A stretch of 64,000 nucleotides of DNA from Mucilaginibacter celer (GTDB taxonomy: Bacteria; Bacteroidota; Bacteroidia; Sphingobacteriales; Sphingobacteriaceae), in the NCBI RefSeq assembly GCF_003576455.2, contig NZ_CP032869.1, positions 5,022,001-5,086,000 of the forward strand, written 5' to 3'. Shown here in pieces: positions 9,150-18,402 of this stretch. A program made the translations under genes and the position numbers. Positions within the stretch are counted from its first letter, which is position 1. Each line of letters starts with the position of its first letter. The notes below the pieces were generated by a model. The model saw nothing but the letters and a program-made list of their open reading frames with translations. It was not told where the DNA came from and did not search any database.

Positions 9150-9970
9150 CTACCAATAGCTTCCTGCTCAATTACCGGTTGCGCAGTTTGTGATTTGCTC
9201 CGCCTCGCAGCCACCTGCTCAAAACTTTTTTCATAGTTGGGATGGTTGGTGCCCATCAGCCTGTCCCAGATGTTAAAGTATAAACCGTAATTACATTTCA
9301 CCAGCCGGTGATGCATGTTATGGTGGGTTGAGGTGTTATGCCATTTAAACAGCTTATGGCTTGCAAAACCTTTCGGAAAAAGCTCGTAGCCTAAATGCCC
9401 TGTAACGTTAAGCAACAAAGAGTACAACGAAAAAATGGTTAAGGCTGTTCCATGATATGGGATGGTAAAAGCGATAAGCGGCACAATGCCAATTTCTATA
9501 ATAGCCTCTAAGGGGTGAAAGGCATAAGCGGCAAAAGGAGTAGGGTTGGTTGACAGGTGGTGCGTTTTATGCATCAGCCTAAAGAGGGGCTTCCAATGCA
9601 TAGCCCGGTGCGTCCAATAAAAATAGGTATCATGCACTAATATCATCAATACAATACTGAAGATGTAATATGGGTAACCATGATCGCTGATATTGGGGTA
9701 GATCTTCGTTAAACCCTTTTTACTTGCATAGATCACCAGCATGATCACCGCACCAAATATCAGTATGGTAATAAACGAATAAGCTATTTCCCTAAGGATG
9801 TGTTTATTTTCGGGGTAGCGCTGCTGAATTTTGGCCTGCCAGTATGCTTTCTTTCTCCACACATAAAAAAACAAATAGAATAAACCGGCAAATACAAGGT
9901 AACGTCCGGCTATGGAGAGCAGAACCCGGGCGGTTTCTATGAGTTTATCGATGGAGATTTGTAATAACAT
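9146..9970 (-). CDS. Sterol desaturase / fatty acid hydroxylase family membrane protein
   Basis: A 274-residue integral membrane di-iron enzyme of the FA_hydroxylase family, which adds a hydroxyl or double bond to lipids or sterol-like compounds. The histidine clusters are present: HDTYFYWTHRAMH, HKTHH, and near the C-terminus HNTSTHHNMHH. Four to five hydrophobic segments surround them. It is unrelated in sequence neighbourhood to the carotenoid hydroxylase at 33,444, which is the same broad superfamily. The substrate is unknown. Confidence 0.85.
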   Translation of the reverse strand: MLLQISIDKLIETARVLLSIAGRYLVFAGLFYLFFYVWRKKAYWQAKIQQRYPENKHILREIAYSFITILIFGAVIMLVIYASKKGLTKIYPNISDHGYPYYIFSIVLMILVHDTYFYWTHRAMHWKPLFRLMHKTHHLSTNPTPFAAYAFHPLEAIIEIGIVPLIAFTIPYHGTALTIFSLYSLLLNVTGHLGYELFPKGFASHKLFKWHNTSTHHNMHHRLVKCNYGLYFNIWDRLMGTNHPNYEKSFEQVAARRSKSQTAQPVIEQEAIGS

Positions 9971-10002
9971 CTGTTTAGATGATAGTGCCCCTGTTAATCT
10001 TC

Positions 10003-10794
10003 TTAAAAATCCTTATTCAAAACCTTCTCCAGCTCGGCAAAGCTGATATTCATTTTAACACGGCCCTGCTTGGCGTATGAAATCTCACCTGTTTCTTCAG
10101 AAACGATAATGGCCGTAGCTTCGTTAGCCTCCGTCACCCCTATCCCCGCCCTATGGCGTAAACCAAACTGCGCCGGCAGATCTGTTTTTTCGGTAAGCGG
10201 CAAAATACAGCTGGCCGATTTAATTTTGTTTTCAGAAATCACTACCGCCCCATCATGCAGCGGACTGGTTTTCTGAAAAATACTTTCCAGCAGTCGCTTG
10301 GAAATTTTAGCTTCCACAATTTCGCAGCTGTTTTGATAAAACTGCTCATCGTAATATTTGGCAAACACAATAAGTGCTCCGGTACGGGTTTGCTTAAGGC
10401 TTTTGCAGGCGTCAATAATGGGCTTGATACGGGCATAATTATTTTTCTCAACTTCTTCGCGGCCAAAAAAGTATTTCCACCAGGCCTTGTTGCGCTGCAG
10501 CGAAGCATTTTTACCTACCAACAGCAAAAATCTCCTCACCTCCTGCTGAAAAACAACAATAATGGCAATGATCCCTACATCAACAAACTTGCCCAATATG
10601 ATGGTAAGCAGTTTCATGTCCAGGGCCTTTACCACAAAATTGAGCGCGAAAATCACAGCAAAACCTATAAAAATATTGGCGGCTATGGTACCCCTTATCA
10701 GGTTGTATAACTGGTAAATGATCAGGGCAACCAGCAAAACATCAAGGATAGAAAAGAAACCTATTTTGGGGAACAAGGATTGTAACGTCTGCAT
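10003..10794 (-). CDS. cdaA: Diadenylate cyclase CdaA
   Basis: A 263-residue c-di-AMP synthase of the membrane-bound CdaA type. Three membrane helices occupy residues about 15-85, followed by a DAC (DisA_N) domain with the catalytic DGA (181-183) and RHR (213-215) motifs. It makes c-di-AMP from two ATP. In Firmicutes it is paired with a CdaR partner, but no such gene is adjacent here, as is usual in Bacteroidota. It lies between the hydroxylase and the globin, all on the minus strand. Confidence 0.93.
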   Translation of the reverse strand: MQTLQSLFPKIGFFSILDVLLVALIIYQLYNLIRGTIAANIFIGFAVIFALNFVVKALDMKLLTIILGKFVDVGIIAIIVVFQQEVRRFLLLVGKNASLQRNKAWWKYFFGREEVEKNNYARIKPIIDACKSLKQTRTGALIVFAKYYDEQFYQNSCEIVEAKISKRLLESIFQKTSPLHDGAVVISENKIKSASCILPLTEKTDLPAQFGLRHRAGIGVTEANEATAIIVSEETGEISYAKQGRVKMNISFAELEKVLNKDF

Positions 10795-10858
10795 TTACGA
10801 AGTTAGTAAAGTTTAACCGAACATATCAAATAAGCAGCCTTGAAGTGGCTTTATCTCC

Positions 10859-11329
10859 TCAGGGAATGTACGGCCCGCCAGGCACGCCCCAGCCCCATTG
10901 CGGCATTGGCGTGTCGGGCGCTTCGGTGGTACTGTCGGTTTGGGAGTTAAGTACGGCTATCCGGGTTCCCCATTCAAGGTAAGCCACAAATGCCGATCTG
11001 AATTCAGGATCATCGGGCAATAACAATTCATCCGCAGTTTGCAGCAACAATTCAATCCAGCGTTTACGATGTGTTTCGGTTAAATACTTTTGCAGATGCT
11101 TGTTGATCATGGCATAGTGGCTGCCTTCGCTTTCGCTGTAGGTTTTTGGTCCGCCAAGTACCTCGGCCACAAAATGAGCTACGTGCATCCGGTGTTGCGG
11201 CGACATATGCTTAAACACGGGCTCCAACAGTTCATCGGCCAAAACCTTATCATAAAATTGGTTGAACAGGTTTTCGAAAGCAGGTGTGCCGCCTGCCCAT
11301 TCAAAAAGTGTAGGGATAGTAGCTGCCAT
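10859..11329 (-). CDS. Group II truncated hemoglobin
   Basis: A 156-residue 2-over-2 globin. The family pattern is visible: AFENLFNQFYDKVLAD at the N-terminus, HFVAEVLGGP, the F-helix histidine in SHYAMINKH and a tryptophan in HRKRWIELL typical of the G8 position of group II. A Pro-rich tail follows (PDTPMPQWGWGVPGG). The ATG at 11329 fits the family start; an in-frame start at 11368 would add 13 residues (MSSGYLYRNQYHV) with no family match. Group II globins bind O2/NO and are linked to oxidative or nitrosative stress; the actual role is not shown. Confidence 0.88.
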   Translation of the reverse strand: MAATIPTLFEWAGGTPAFENLFNQFYDKVLADELLEPVFKHMSPQHRMHVAHFVAEVLGGPKTYSESEGSHYAMINKHLQKYLTETHRKRWIELLLQTADELLLPDDPEFRSAFVAYLEWGTRIAVLNSQTDSTTEAPDTPMPQWGWGVPGGPYIP

Positions 11330-11396
11330 AACGTGGTATTGGTTACGATAAAGGTAGCCAGAGCTCATTAAAAAAAGGTATCCGGAAGATGATTAT

Positions 11397-12368
11397 TTAC
11401 TTATTTCGTTCGGTAGTGAAACGCACCAACTGCTCCAGGCCACGGCGCGATTCACTGTCGGCAAAAGTGTTGAGGATTTCAAAAGCCTCATCCTGGAAAC
11501 GCTTCATCTGGGTTTCGGCATATTGCAGGCCGCCGGTTTCTTTAACAAAACGGATAATTTCGGCTATTTTTTTAGGATCGTCGTTATGGTTCTTCACCAG
11601 GTTAATGATCCTTTTTTTATCGGTTGATGAGCAGTTGGCCAGGGCATAAATAAGCGGCAGGGTCACTTTTTTTTCTTTGATATCGATGCCGAGGGGTTTG
11701 CCTACATCATCGGTGCCAAAATCAAACATATCATCCTTAATCTGGAAGGCGATACCAATCTTCTCGCCAAAAAGGCGCATTTTTTCAACCACCTCATCAC
11801 CTGCCCCTGCCGATGCCGCCCCGCAGGCACAGCACGATGCAATGAGCGATGCTGTTTTTTGCCTGATCACCTCGTAATAAACAGGCTCGCCAATATCCAT
11901 CCGGCGCACTTTCTCTATCTGCATCAGCTCGCCTTCGCTCATTTGCTTTACGGCGTCTGATACAATGCGCAACAACTGAAAATCATTATGATCGATAGAA
12001 AGCAGCAGCCCTTTTGACAGCAGATAATCGCCAACCAACACCGCTATCTTGTTTTTCCACAAGGCATTGATCGAAAAAAAGCCGCGGCGTTGATACGAGT
12101 TATCAACCACATCATCATGCACCAACGATGCGGTATGCAACAGCTCAACCAATGCAGCACCACGATGGGTGGCCTCATTAATACCCCCGCAAATACTCGC
12201 CGAAAAAAACACGAACATCGGGCGGATTTGTTTGCCCTTACGCTTAACAATATAGTGGGTAATACGATCAAGCAGCGGAACAGAACTTTTCATTGAGGCC
12301 CTGAACTTCTCCTCAAATACATCAATATCGGCCGCAATAGGTTTCTTAATATCGTTGATGCTCAGCAT
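11397..12368 (-). CDS. Polyprenyl diphosphate synthase
   Basis: A 323-residue trans-isoprenyl diphosphate synthase that extends farnesyl diphosphate, probably to an octaprenyl or similar chain for menaquinone. The first Asp-rich motif is DDVVD in LVHDDVVDNS, the second DDMFD in QIKDDMFDFGTDDVGKPLG; KGKQIRP near the N-terminus binds the homoallylic substrate. The ATG at 12368 is preferred over a TTG nine bases upstream. It could also feed geranylgeranyl diphosphate to the island carotenoid pathway, which carries no crtE of its own. That link is inference. Confidence 0.9.
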   Translation of the reverse strand: MLSINDIKKPIAADIDVFEEKFRASMKSSVPLLDRITHYIVKRKGKQIRPMFVFFSASICGGINEATHRGAALVELLHTASLVHDDVVDNSYQRRGFFSINALWKNKIAVLVGDYLLSKGLLLSIDHNDFQLLRIVSDAVKQMSEGELMQIEKVRRMDIGEPVYYEVIRQKTASLIASCCACGAASAGAGDEVVEKMRLFGEKIGIAFQIKDDMFDFGTDDVGKPLGIDIKEKKVTLPLIYALANCSSTDKKRIINLVKNHNDDPKKIAEIIRFVKETGGLQYAETQMKRFQDEAFEILNTFADSESRRGLEQLVRFTTERNK

Positions 12369-12585
12369 TACAAGCAAAACAGGATTTTATGTTAACTTAC
12401 CGCTATGCAGCGGATACGGGGCAAACATAAGCTAAAATTATCTATCTGCATTAAAGCCAACTATTTTTTACCTAAATTAAACCTAAGCCCACAATAACCG
12501 TCATACTAATGCGAGTGCAATTTTTTATAAGTAGAGTTAAGTTTTTGTGAAGCGATGCCCGGTTAAACCTGGCTTCGCTTTTTTA

Positions 12586-12615
12586 TTGTTAGTAAGGGCA
12601 AATATTTTACCTTTG
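12586..12615 (+). promoter_or_regulatory. Bacteroidota promoter of tRNA-Ser
   Basis: A TTG at 12586-12588 is followed, 19 bases later, by TACCTTTG (12608-12615), an exact match to the Bacteroidota -33 TTG / -7 TAnnTTTG consensus. Transcription would start just upstream of the tRNA at 12632. Confidence 0.75.
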
Positions 12616-12631
12616 CAATCCGCATTTAAAC

Positions 12632-12719
12632 GGAGAGGTGTCTGAGTGGTCGAAAGAGCACGCCTGGAAAGTGTGTATACTCCAAAAGGGTATCGAGGGT
12701 TCGAATCCCTCCCTCTCCG
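12632..12719 (+). tRNA. tRNA-Ser (anticodon GGA)
   Basis: An 88-base class II tRNA. The acceptor stem GGAGAGG pairs with CCTCTCC, the anticodon stem-loop is CACGC-CTGGAAA-GTGTG with GGA at 12666-12668, a long variable arm follows (TATACTCCAAAAGGGTATC) and the T loop is GGTTCGAATCC. CCA is not encoded. Its 3' end is the left attachment site of the island; the gene is intact. Confidence 0.96.
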
Positions 12720-12724
12720 CTGAT
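12705..12724. repeat. Left attachment site (attL)
   Basis: Twenty bases starting ATCCCTCCC and ending CCGCTGAT span the tRNA-Ser T arm and acceptor 3' strand plus five downstream bases. An identical copy lies at 60471-60490. This is the standard 3'-end tRNA target of tyrosine recombinases. Confidence 0.88.
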
Positions 12725-12743
12725 TTTCATACCAAAAATGACT

Positions 12744-12776
12744 AAAAGCCTGTATTTCGCACGAAATCAGGCTTTT
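12744..12776 (+). terminator. Terminator after tRNA-Ser
   Basis: AAAAGCCTG at 12744-12752 pairs with CAGGCTTTT at 12768-12776; the inner ATTTCG/CGAAAT pairing extends the stem with one bulged T. A T-rich run follows. Confidence 0.75.
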
Positions 12777-12822
12777 AATTTTTACCCTACAAGCTGTTTT
12801 ATACGCTTTTTCGTGTATGTCC

Positions 12823-12867
12823 GGTGAGTAATTCGGTGAGTAAAGTTAATCAATTGATTAACTCACC
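12823..12867 (+). repeat. Paired GGTGAGT motifs, probable integrase arm sites (left end)
   Basis: GGTGAGT occurs at 12823-12829 and 12835-12841 (12 bp start to start), and its complement AACTCACC at 12860-12867. The same pair with the same spacing and orientation is at 60394-60412 near the right end. Arm-type sites bound by the N-terminal domain of the integrase are the simplest reading. Confidence 0.6.
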
Positions 12868-12969
12868 AGAAAGGGTTTAAAACACTGATTGACAGCCAGT
12901 TAAAAAAATGAACATCTTGTCAGAAAATGGCCGCAAACCGATATTTGTTTAACCATTTAGTGAGTCATT

Positions 12970-14184
12970 ATGAAGACAATTTTCAGTGTGCTCTTTTATT
13001 TGAAGAGACCAAAGAGCTATCAGACAGGTCCTATGCCTATCTACATGCGTATTACGATTGACAGTAAGCGCACAGAAATCACCACCGGCCGTGATTGTGA
13101 ACCTTCGCAGTGGATCCCATCAGCAGGGCGAATGAAGGGAACGAAAGAAACCGTAAAATCGCTCAATAATTACCTCGACACCCTACGCGCGAAGATCGAT
13201 GACGCGCATTCAGCAATGATCAAAGCGGGAGATGACATTACCGCAGAGAGTTTGAAATGTCGTTTCCTGGGCAAAGAAGAGAACCCGAAAATGCTCATCG
13301 AAATCTTTGACAATCACAACGAGAAATTCGGTAAGCTCGTCGGCAAAGAAAATTCAAAAGGTACACTAAGCCGGTATAAAATATCGTTGAGCCATACACA
13401 GCGCTTTCTCAAGTGGCGTTTTAATCTTTCAGATATTCCTGTCAAAAAAGTAGATCACCAATTCATTACGGATTATGATTTCTGGCTAAGATCAGAGCGC
13501 AATTGCGGCAATAATTCGGCCGTTAAGTACATGAGGAACTTTAAAAAGATCATCACCATCTGCCTGGATAACGGCTGGATTGACCGCAACCCATTCCTGA
13601 AATACAAAGGCAAAACGAAACGGGTTCACCGGGTATGCCTGGAACAAGACGACCTGAACCGTATTGCCGAAAAGAACTTTTCGTCTGCACGACTGGAACA
13701 GATCAGGGATATTTTCCTGTTCAGCTGCTACACGGGCCTGGCGTACATTGACATTAAGAATCTCCACCGTGAGCACCTGACTGACCGCTACGACGGCGAA
13801 ATATGGATCATGACAAATCGCCAAAAAACCGATATCCCAACCCGGGTCCCGCTTTTACCGCAGGCTATTGAACTCATACGAAAATATGAGTATCATCCTA
13901 AGTGCGCCAATACCGGGCTGCTCTTCCCGGTACCCTCCAATCAAAAGGTCAACGACTACCTGAAGGAGATCGCTGAACTCTGTAAGATCAAGCAGACCCT
14001 GACCTTTCATATCGCACGACATACTTTTGCTACTACGATAACGCTGGCCAACGATGTGCCTATAGAAAGCGTGTCTGTTATGCTGGGTCATGCGAGCATT
14101 AAAACCACACAGGAGTATGCTAAAGTGCTAAATCTGAAACTAAGCAGGGACATGAGCGCCCTTCGATCAAAAATTGGCTCGTGA
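12970..14184 (+). CDS. Tyrosine recombinase (island integrase)
   Basis: A 404-residue Bacteroidota-type integrase. Residues 1-110 are the arm-binding domain (SVLFYLKRPKSYQTGPMPIY), 110-215 the SAM-like core-binding domain and 220-400 the catalytic domain. Catalytic residues visible are K286, H347 and R350 (HIARHTFAT), H374 (MLGHASIKTT) and nucleophile Y383. The usual first Arg position reads TGLAYID, as is common in this subfamily. It points away from the tRNA it inserted into, and starts at ATG 12970. The full length and intact active site suggest it can still work. Confidence 0.94.
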   Translation: MKTIFSVLFYLKRPKSYQTGPMPIYMRITIDSKRTEITTGRDCEPSQWIPSAGRMKGTKETVKSLNNYLDTLRAKIDDAHSAMIKAGDDITAESLKCRFLGKEENPKMLIEIFDNHNEKFGKLVGKENSKGTLSRYKISLSHTQRFLKWRFNLSDIPVKKVDHQFITDYDFWLRSERNCGNNSAVKYMRNFKKIITICLDNGWIDRNPFLKYKGKTKRVHRVCLEQDDLNRIAEKNFSSARLEQIRDIFLFSCYTGLAYIDIKNLHREHLTDRYDGEIWIMTNRQKTDIPTRVPLLPQAIELIRKYEYHPKCANTGLLFPVPSNQKVNDYLKEIAELCKIKQTLTFHIARHTFATTITLANDVPIESVSVMLGHASIKTTQEYAKVLNLKLSRDMSALRSKIGS

Positions 14185-14190
14185 AAATTG

Positions 14191-14385
14191 ATGCCTGTCT
14201 ACCAACAACTTAAAAATACAAAATATTATATGGAAGCATCGAAATCGATCATCGGTGATATACAATCGATAATAAGTACGGCGAGAGAATCGGCAGTTCG
14301 CTCTGTAGATTTTGAACGTGTCAGGATGTACTGGTACATTGGCCGACGTATCTTCGAAGAAGAGCAAGATGGTCAGGATGTATAA
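14191..14385 (+). pseudogene. DUF1016/YhcG-type nuclease, N-terminal fragment cut by IS21
   Basis: Sixty-four codons from ATG 14191 match the N-terminal part of DUF1016 (YhcG) proteins: ISTARESAVRSVDFERVRMYWYIGRRIFEEEQ. Members carry a C-terminal PDDEXK nuclease domain and often sit near restriction systems. The frame runs into the IS at 14379 and stops at 14385. No C-terminal part is found on the far side of the IS at 16954, so the IS insertion was joined by a deletion or rearrangement. It overlaps nothing else and directly follows the integrase. Confidence 0.7.
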
Positions 14386-14486
14386 TACGGAGAAGTTGAC
14401 CAGGTGATTCCGTGGCAAATTGACCACCTAAAGTGCTGGCGAACGAGCGCAGCGAACGCTGTAGAAGCGTTGTCAAAAGTAGTTAT

Positions 14487-15248
14487 TTAAAGTGTGTTTT
14501 GCAGATAGCTTTTTTCGGGCTCTGCCGGCCTTCTTTTTCTCATCGACTCTCCCTTAAGTTCCATCCGGTGCGCATCATGCACGATACGGTCAAGGATAGC
14601 ATCAGCGATCGTCTTTTCACCAATGACCTCATACCATTTACTGACCGGCAGTTGAGAGGTAATGATCAATGACGTTTTACCGTGCCTGTCCTCAATGATC
14701 TCCATCAGTGCAGCCCTGCTCTGCGCATCAAAAGGCTGTATACCGAAGTCATCCAGGATCAGTAGTTGCTGGCGTTCCAGTTTGGCGACATCCTTCATAT
14801 AGGAACCATCTGCCTTAGCCATCTTCAGCTTAGCAAAGAGCTTGGGTGTGCTGGCATAGAACACGCGGTAACCCAGTATGCAGGCTTGGTGTCCGATAGC
14901 AGAAGCGATATAGCTTTTGCCGATACCGGTGCTGCCTGTGATCAACAGGTTCTCATTCCGGTCAATAAAGTGGCAGTCTGCCAGGCGCATTACCTGATTG
15001 CGGTCGATACTACGGTCGGCATGGTAGTGGATGTTCTCTACCGAGGCCTTATAGCGGAACTTAGCATACATGATCGTACGCTCTATGCGCCTGTTCTGCC
15101 GGTCGTCCCATTCGGCCTCTACCAGGTGGGCCAGCAGTTCATCAGTAGTGTATTCAGCGGTCTGGCCCGTTTCCAGGCAGCTTTTAAAGGCATGGTACAT
15201 GCCAAAGAACTTCAGCTTGCGAAGTTTGTCCAAGGTGTTCGTGTTCAT
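14487..15248 (-). CDS. istB: IS21 helper ATPase IstB, copy 1
   Basis: A 253-residue AAA+ ATPase that helps the IstA transposase choose and load on target DNA. Walker A is GSTGIGKS (105-112) and Walker B LLILDDFG (162-169); the arginine-rich C-terminus ends in SMRKRRPAEPEKS. It starts 20 bases after the istA stop, as in other IS21 elements. The protein sequence matches copy 2 throughout. Confidence 0.95.
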   Translation of the reverse strand: MNTNTLDKLRKLKFFGMYHAFKSCLETGQTAEYTTDELLAHLVEAEWDDRQNRRIERTIMYAKFRYKASVENIHYHADRSIDRNQVMRLADCHFIDRNENLLITGSTGIGKSYIASAIGHQACILGYRVFYASTPKLFAKLKMAKADGSYMKDVAKLERQQLLILDDFGIQPFDAQSRAALMEIIEDRHGKTSLIITSQLPVSKWYEVIGEKTIADAILDRIVHDAHRMELKGESMRKRRPAEPEKSYLQNTL

Positions 15249-15268
15249 ATCGATCTATTTATTAATGG

Positions 15269-16819
15269 TTATTTATAGTAGTTCTCTCCACGGATATTGT
15301 CATGGCTGGGCATAGGCAGTTCGTCAGCAAATAAGCTATCCTCGTAGCTGTCCATCTTGTTCTCCAGTATCTGCTGTATGGTCTTGTAGTTATAAACGCC
15401 ATAACCGAGTGCACGCCTGCAAGCGCTGGCCAGCCTTTCGTTACCTGCCTTACGCGCCAGGCTGAGGATACCGATACAGGAGCGGTAAGCTTGTTCCGGG
15501 TGTTGCTTCCGGTCCAGTATCTTCAGGATGTAAAGCCTCACATCCTCATGAATGGATGCCGCCCATTCCAGGAACTTATCTGGTGTCCATTCGGTCATAA
15601 AGCGGTGTGTCGAAGCCAGGTGGTCTTTATCCGTAGTATAGCTGTAAGGGCTTTTGATACGCCTGTGCATGGCAATGCGTTCGTAGTGGTAATAGACCTC
15701 TACGTTGGTGCGGGAATACAGCAGTTTGACCTTCCTGCCGATGAAGCGGTACGGTACGCTGTAGTAGTGTTTGTCGATACCAAGACAAACATGCCCGTTC
15801 TTCATTACGGTGGCCTGGTGCTGCCGTTTGAACTCATAACGTAATGCCGGTAATGGCGAGAGAGCCTGGCGTTCTATCTCCTCGAACTGGAGCTTTCTGC
15901 TGTAATTGCGGCCTTTCAGCGGCTGGCTGTTATGTGCTTCTAAAGCGGCTTTGACCGCTGTGTTCAGTTCTGCAAGGGTATGATAGGCCTCTTTGCGAAC
16001 AGGTGCGTAGATACGGCTGTAAACGATCTTAACAGCTCCTTCTACCAGTGCTTTGTCGCGAGGGCGGTACGCCCTCGCTGGTAAGATGGTCGTTCCGTAA
16101 TGGTCGGCAAAGTCGGCAAAGGTCTCGTTCAGTGTTGGCTCATAGCGGTTGCTTTTGGTAACGGCAGCCTTCAGGTTGTCGGGAACGATGGCGGCAGGTA
16201 CGCCGCCATAAAAGTGCAGGGCATTCTCGCAGGCTGCTATAAAGTCTTCTTTCTGCTGGCTCAGCACAGCTTCTACGTAAGTTAGCTGACTGGCACCAAG
16301 GATAGCAACGAACACCTCGGCCTCGATGACCTCACCGGTATCCTTGTCCGTTATGCTTAGCTTTTCACCGGCAAAGTCCACATACAGCTTATCACCGGCT
16401 TTATGATCCAGGTGCATCGTGGGGTTCACGCGGGCTTTCCACTGGTTGTAATAAAAGCAGAACTGGGTGTACTTGAACCCGTCAGGGAACTCTTTGATAT
16501 AAGCTTCCCACAGGATGCGGCGGTTCATGCCGACACGCTTTAACTCTTTATCTATCTGCGGGAAACAGCGCTGCAGGGCCACCATGCGCTTGTCCGGGGG
16601 GCGTTCACTGCTTTTGCCAAAGAAGTCCTCCAGCTCTTTATCATTAAGGGTATTGATCTCTTCGAACGTAAAGCCGCTGGCATCGAACGCAACAAGGTAC
16701 TTCTTTGCGGTATTGCGTGACACGCCGGACTGGGCCGCTATCGATAGCTTGCTGCGGCCCTGGCTGTACATCCTTAGGATCTGTCTTATCTTACTCATGC
16801 TTATCGTAGTGTTGGCCAT
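15269..16819 (-). CDS. istA: IS21 transposase IstA, copy 1
   Basis: A 516-residue DDE transposase. Residues 1-45 form a helix-turn-helix (KLSIAAQSGVSRNTAKKYL). The catalytic triad is D148 (YVDFAG), D214 (VPDNLK) and E260 (ALVEGAV) in the rve integrase core, followed by the C-terminal Mu-like beta domain. Full length with an intact triad, so it should be active. Position 60 is Asp here and Val in the second copy. Confidence 0.95.
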   Translation of the reverse strand: MANTTISMSKIRQILRMYSQGRSKLSIAAQSGVSRNTAKKYLVAFDASGFTFEEINTLNDKELEDFFGKSSERPPDKRMVALQRCFPQIDKELKRVGMNRRILWEAYIKEFPDGFKYTQFCFYYNQWKARVNPTMHLDHKAGDKLYVDFAGEKLSITDKDTGEVIEAEVFVAILGASQLTYVEAVLSQQKEDFIAACENALHFYGGVPAAIVPDNLKAAVTKSNRYEPTLNETFADFADHYGTTILPARAYRPRDKALVEGAVKIVYSRIYAPVRKEAYHTLAELNTAVKAALEAHNSQPLKGRNYSRKLQFEEIERQALSPLPALRYEFKRQHQATVMKNGHVCLGIDKHYYSVPYRFIGRKVKLLYSRTNVEVYYHYERIAMHRRIKSPYSYTTDKDHLASTHRFMTEWTPDKFLEWAASIHEDVRLYILKILDRKQHPEQAYRSCIGILSLARKAGNERLASACRRALGYGVYNYKTIQQILENKMDSYEDSLFADELPMPSHDNIRGENYYK

Positions 16820-16879
16820 TAGTGAAGTTGTTAAACCTCAAAAATAGGCCTGCTTCTACAGCATAAGTGGCTCGTTCGG

Positions 16880-16940
16880 GGTGGTCACTTTCCCGCGGAA
16901 TCAGGTGGTCACTTTCCCGCGGAATCAGGTGGTCAATATC
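16880..16940 (-). repeat. IS21 terminal transposase-binding repeats, copy 1
   Basis: A 24-bp unit GGTGGTCACTTTCCCGCGGA(ATCA) stands at 16880-16903 and 16904-16927, followed by a partial third unit GGTGGTCAATATC. Related GACCACC/GACCAGG pieces are in the other end near 14395. Multiple end repeats of this sort are the IstA binding sites of IS21 elements. Copy 2 has TCCTCCGAAATCA in its second unit. Confidence 0.75.
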
Positions 16941-17168
16941 AGCGAATTCTCCACAATGAGTTATCATTCGCCCCTTTGCACGTATAAAATGCACTTTCGC
17001 AGAAAAAGAGTAATATCCAATTTTAGGAGAAGAACAGCTATTCCCATAATCTAAAGCCGATATTCAACAAAAAGTAATTTCAAACTAAGCCATTAAAAAC
17101 CCAGTAAAGATGAATAGTTCGCAAAATTACAGAAATTTCACCGAGACCCCTCTCGGTAAAAATTGAAT

Positions 17169-17645
17169 ATGATCAACTTGAATGTAAGCGCCTTAGTGAT
17201 CCTGACCAAACCGGTTGGAGCGGATATGGCCGATCAGGGGGAAGGACGTATTATGAATATGGCCTCACTATGATCATTTTTTCCCTTCCCCTACTATTCG
17301 ATCTATTCGGCTACCAAAGCTTTCGTCATTGCTTTTAGCCAGAAGGTAGCAGCAGAACTGCGTGAAAGGGGCGTCATTGTTACCGCACTTTGCCCGGGAC
17401 AGGTAGACACACTGTTCAATACTCCCGAAATGCTGTCGACCAATGCCTATCGGACGAATAAACCTGAAAGTGCTGAAAGGGTGGCGAACGCTGGGGTGGA
17501 ATTATTTTTAAACGGCAGGGAAATCAGGGTGGTCGGCTGGAAAAACCGGTTGATCGCCAAACTACCCCTTATTACACCGGGAGGTATCCTGATGAAGATC
17601 AAAATGAATTTAGCAAGTCCTCAACCCTTAAAACCAAAGATATGA
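17169..17645 (+). pseudogene. Short-chain dehydrogenase remnant
   Basis: The frame from ATG 17169 reads as the second half of a DltE-like SDR: MINLNVSALVILTK, GRIMNMAS, then the catalytic YSATKAF motif, ALCPGQVDT and a C-terminal RVVGWKNRLIAKLPLITP. The N-terminal NAD-binding half (TGxxxGIG) is missing and an in-frame TGA stands at 17271 just before the active-site region. It is followed by an overlapping pseudogene at 17642. Non-functional. Confidence 0.75.
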
Positions 17646-18402
17646 TCTATTTTATCCAGCAACTCAAGTTCAGAAAAGAGGCGCTATTTTATTTCAGCGC
17701 TGTATGCCTGCTGTCGGGTATTATTTTTCTTGTTTTATCACAAGTACCCAATATTCGCGTCATGGACAGCAATGCCTGGTCCAAGCCCGCAAAATTCGCC
17801 CTTTCAATTTGCCTGTATGTTTCTACCAAGGCCTGGTTTGTGGCTTACCTGACCGGTCTTGAAGTCAGAATGTTCAATTACGCAGTGATTTTGTTATTGG
17901 GGTTCGAACTCGTTTATATCGCTGTACAGGCTGGCCGCGGACAATTATCTCACTATAACATGAGCACGACTACTTATGCCGTTTTGTTCCGGCTGATGGG
18001 TATTGCCGCAGCTTTTATTGCCTTGTAAACGGGCTACATTGCGATCCTGTTTTTGATCGGTGATTTTCCCGATCTTTCTGATCATTATCTATGGAGCATC
18101 AGGATCAGCCTGATCCTGTTTGTGATCTTCTCATTAGAAGGAGCCGTAATGGGTGCGCGGATGAGTCATACTATTGGTGGGCCCGACGGCGGGCCAGGGC
18201 TGGCATTCCTGAACTGGAGTTAAAAATTCGGCGACCCGCGTATCGCTCATTCGTGGGCATGCACGCGCTGCAGATCCTACCCTTGCTTTCATATTATGTA
18301 CTTAAAAGTACATAAATGACCCTGATAGCCGGTTTGCTCTACTGTAATTTAGCGACCAGTGTATTGATACAGGCCTTAAGCGGAAAGTCTTCTTTTAAAT
18401 GA
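17642..18402 (+). pseudogene. Multi-pass membrane protein, broken by two stops and a frameshift
   Basis: Reading through gives one continuous membrane protein of about 250 residues: RKEALFYFSAVCLLSG, SKPAKFALSI, GRGQLSHYN, then TAA at 18026, TGYIAILFLIGDFPDL, SLEGAVMGARMSHTIGGPDGGPG, a second in-frame TAA near 18223, and a one-base loss near 18250 after which GMHALQILPLLSYYVLK continues, ending at TGA 18400. The GGPDGGPG and GMHALQ motifs are conserved in an uncharacterised Bacteroidota membrane family that I know only as hypothetical. Function unknown and the gene is dead. Confidence 0.65.

Larger units (their letters stand above)
14379..16953 (-). mobile_element. IS21-family insertion sequence, copy 1
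   Basis: A 2,575-bp element with istA and istB on the minus strand. The left edge (TGTATAATACGGAG) and the right edge (GCGAATTCTCCA) were placed by comparing with copy 2 at 40045-42619, which has the same length. Both ends read TG...CA and contain GACCAC repeats. The copies differ at only a few bases (Asp60 to Val in IstA, one silent change, and a four-base patch in a terminal repeat). No target-site duplication is seen: the left flank reads GGTCAGGA and the right flank CAATGAGT. Confidence 0.9.

Noticed and set aside
12625..14184. CRISPR-like array in the GGTGAGT repeats near the integrase
   Set aside because: Units are only 7 bp and occur two or three times; they fit integrase arm sites, not a CRISPR.
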